The position numbers and the translations under genes are program-made. From Candidatus Dojkabacteria bacterium (lineage in GTDB: Bacteria > Patescibacteriota > Dojkabacteria > SC72), in assembly GCA_012514355.1 (NCBI GenBank), contig JAAZAL010000125.1, positions 1 to 5,957 on the forward strand: a DNA stretch of 5,957 bases, given 5' to 3'. Shown piece after piece: positions 4,504 through 5,957 of this stretch. The number at the start of each line of letters is the position of its first letter. Position 1 is the stretch's first letter. The notes beneath the pieces are model-generated. The model did not search any database. It was not told the origin of the DNA and saw only the letters and a list, made by a program, of their open reading frames with translations.

Positions 4504-5928
4504 ATGGGTAATTTCTCTAAAACTAAAATCGTTGCTACAATAGGTCCTTCCTCTTGGGACGAAAATATCCTTAGAGAAATGATTTCTAATGGAATGGATG
4601 TTGCAAGAATTAATGCTTCCTTTGCTGATTTTGATGAACTCTTAAGAGTATCTAAAAGTATTAGAGCTCTTTCTCCAAGAGTAGCCTTAATGCTTGATAC
4701 AAAAGGACATAAGATAAGAGTAACAGGCTTTGAAAATGAAAGAGTGCTTAACAATGAAGAATCTGTGACAATAGTATCAGAGGAGTATTTAAACAGTAGA
4801 GCACTCCCTGATAAGTACATAGCTATTACATACCCCACACTTCATAAAGACATTACAAGAGGAGGAAACATACTTTTAGATGATGGGAGTATCTCATTAG
4901 AGGTAGTAGATATTAAAGGAGAGGAAATAAGATGCAAAATTACTCAGGGAGGGGTACTTAAAATACGAAAAACTGTAAATATCCCTAATGTACATCTACA
5001 ATTTCCAACACTAGATCAAAAAGATATAGATGATATTAAATTTGGAGTTAATAACGGATTTGATTTCATATCTGCCTCCTTTATCCGAAACATTAATGAT
5101 GTAGCTAATGTTAGAGAGGTAATGGGTAAGACAGAAACTAAATTAATTGCAAAAATTGAAGATAGAGAGGGAATAGATAATTTTGATCAGATTCTTAATT
5201 TTGTTGATGGGATAATGGTAGCAAGAGGAGATATGGGTGTAGAAATCCCCCTGCAAGAGGTTCCCATTATCCAAAAACAGATGGTATATAAATGTAGAAG
5301 TGTAGGAAAGCCCGTAATAGTTGCAACACAGATGTTAGAATCAATGAAAGAGAATCTTAGACCCACTAGAGCAGAGGTAAGTGATGTAGCAAATGCAATT
5401 ATGGATGGTTGTGATAGTGTAATGCTTTCTGCTGAAACTTCTACTGGTAAATATCCATCTCAGGCTGTAAAAATGATGGATGATATAGCTGTTAAGGTTG
5501 AAAATGTACTCAAACCTCAAATAGTTGAAGGCCTTACTCAAGCAAGTATAGATACTGATGTAATGTGTAAATATATCTTTGATATTACATCTCAATTAAA
5601 CATTAAAGGGGTTGTCATTCTTTCACAAAGTGGAAAAACCTCTCAGAGTTTAGCTAGACACAGACTTAACATCCCCATATGGGAAGTAGGCAGTAATATC
5701 GTTAGAATAAGACAAAACTCACTTCTAAGGGGAGTAAAGGGTTACTATCTAAAAGAGCTTCCTGGCGACAGAGACATAGCAGTAGAAAAGGCAGTAGAAT
5801 GCATTTATTCATACGGGGAGTTGGATTTAGAGGATAAAATTGCTATTATTAGTGGCAGTTCTATAAAAAATAGATCCAACAACAGTATACTAGAAATTTC
5901 AATAGTAAAAGATGTAATTGGATCTTAG
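4504..5928 (+). CDS. pyk: Pyruvate kinase
   Basis: Converts phosphoenolpyruvate and ADP to pyruvate and ATP, the last step of glycolysis, in the cytoplasm. It is 474 residues from the ATG at 4504, a usual bacterial length. An in-frame ATG at 4489 would add five residues but lies upstream of the -10 box. Numbered from 4489: KTKIVATIGPSS at 11-22; R40, N42 and S44 of the cation/phosphate site; D70-T71; B domain about 80-170; K222 and E224 (A-K-I-E); ARGDMG with metal ligand D248; A-T-Q-M-L-E around T280; then P-T-R-A-E-V-S-D-V-A-N (292-302). The C-terminal domain (about 355-479) keeps a sugar-phosphate-type loop, SQSGKT (379-384). Odd points: NFSHG reads N-A-S-F-A and DTKGPEIRT reads D-T-K-G-H-K-I-R-V. 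The core catalytic lysine, glutamate, aspartate and threonine are intact, so it is probably active. A tRNA begins five bases after the stop and may share its transcript. Confidence 0.97.
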   Translation: MGNFSKTKIVATIGPSSWDENILREMISNGMDVARINASFADFDELLRVSKSIRALSPRVALMLDTKGHKIRVTGFENERVLNNEESVTIVSEEYLNSRALPDKYIAITYPTLHKDITRGGNILLDDGSISLEVVDIKGEEIRCKITQGGVLKIRKTVNIPNVHLQFPTLDQKDIDDIKFGVNNGFDFISASFIRNINDVANVREVMGKTETKLIAKIEDREGIDNFDQILNFVDGIMVARGDMGVEIPLQEVPIIQKQMVYKCRSVGKPVIVATQMLESMKENLRPTRAEVSDVANAIMDGCDSVMLSAETSTGKYPSQAVKMMDDIAVKVENVLKPQIVEGLTQASIDTDVMCKYIFDITSQLNIKGVVILSQSGKTSQSLARHRLNIPIWEVGSNIVRIRQNSLLRGVKGYYLKELPGDRDIAVEKAVECIYSYGELDLEDKIAIISGSSIKNRSNNSILEISIVKDVIGS

Positions 5929-5933
5929 TACTT

Positions 5934-5957
5934 GGTGACGTAGCCAAGCTGGTTAAG
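5934..5957 (+). tRNA. tRNA, 5' part only (possibly tRNA-Cys; cut by right edge)
   Basis: GGTGACG (5934-5940) fits a 5' acceptor strand. It is followed by T-A at positions 8-9, the D-stem GCC and the D-loop AAGCTGGTTAAG with the conserved G-G pair, as in many bacterial tRNAs. The anticodon and 3' half are outside the window. A GCCAAG...GGT(T)AAGGC D arm with this kind of acceptor recalls tRNA-Cys, but Gln and others share the D arm, so identity is only a guess. It starts five bases after the pyk stop and no good -10 box is seen at tRNA-proper spacing, so it may be processed from the pyk transcript. Confidence 0.75.

Noticed and set aside
4479..4838. Minus-strand open frame opposite the start of pyk
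   Set aside because: Antisense to a well-conserved pyruvate kinase, with no family signal and no promoter.
5341..5595. Minus-strand open frame inside pyk
   Set aside because: Low-complexity I/Y/S/H antisense protein opposite conserved catalytic motifs.
1..5957. Recoded TGA (Gly) genetic code
   Set aside because: All genes are full length under the standard reading with no internal TGA, so recoding is not needed.

Overview
This is an ordinary-looking piece of a small, AT-rich bacterial chromosome (about one third G+C by eye). It carries housekeeping and cell-envelope genes and shows no sign of a mobile element, CRISPR array or defence system. Several traits suggest a Patescibacteria/CPR-type bacterium, possibly Dojkabacteria (WS6) or Microgenomates: very tight gene packing, a tRNA without an encoded CCA end, an Ig-domain surface protein with a charged tail, a membrane-anchored family 5 solute-binding protein, and start codons placed right behind -10 boxes. 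That placement is inference, since no rRNA or marker tree is available here. No in-frame TGA interrupts any gene and all six visible stops are TAA or TAG, so a recoded TGA=Gly lineage (Gracilibacteria/Absconditabacteria) is unlikely.

Layout from left to right. Positions 1-73 (minus) hold the first 24 codons of an ABC-type ATPase running off the left edge. A 58-bp divergent promoter region with the same extended -10 nonamer on each strand separates it from def (peptide deformylase, plus, 132-623). Next is a secreted and membrane-anchored protein with two Ig-like regions (684-1817), then a tRNA-Leu(CAG) (1850-1933), all on plus. Facing them is a minus-strand block read from right to left: a four-helix membrane protein resembling the phage-holin-4 family (4380-3973), secG (3954-3721) and a membrane-anchored family 5 solute-binding protein (3711-1936). 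The last of these ends two bases from the tRNA 3' end. A second divergent region (4381-4503) leads to pyk, pyruvate kinase (plus, to 5928), followed after five bases by the first 24 nt of another tRNA at the right edge.

How the genes fit together: def (removal of the N-formyl group from new proteins), the two tRNAs and secG (protein export) belong to general protein production and secretion. The Ig-domain protein and the solute-binding protein are likely export clients that stay on the membrane. Pyk makes ATP in glycolysis. The most interesting signals are the apparent leaderless or near-leaderless starts of four genes, unusual active-site residues in pyruvate kinase (a lysine where potassium-dependent enzymes have glutamate, and a changed NFSHG motif), and an anchored binding protein paired with secG with no permease nearby. 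I did not find a convincing previously undescribed system.
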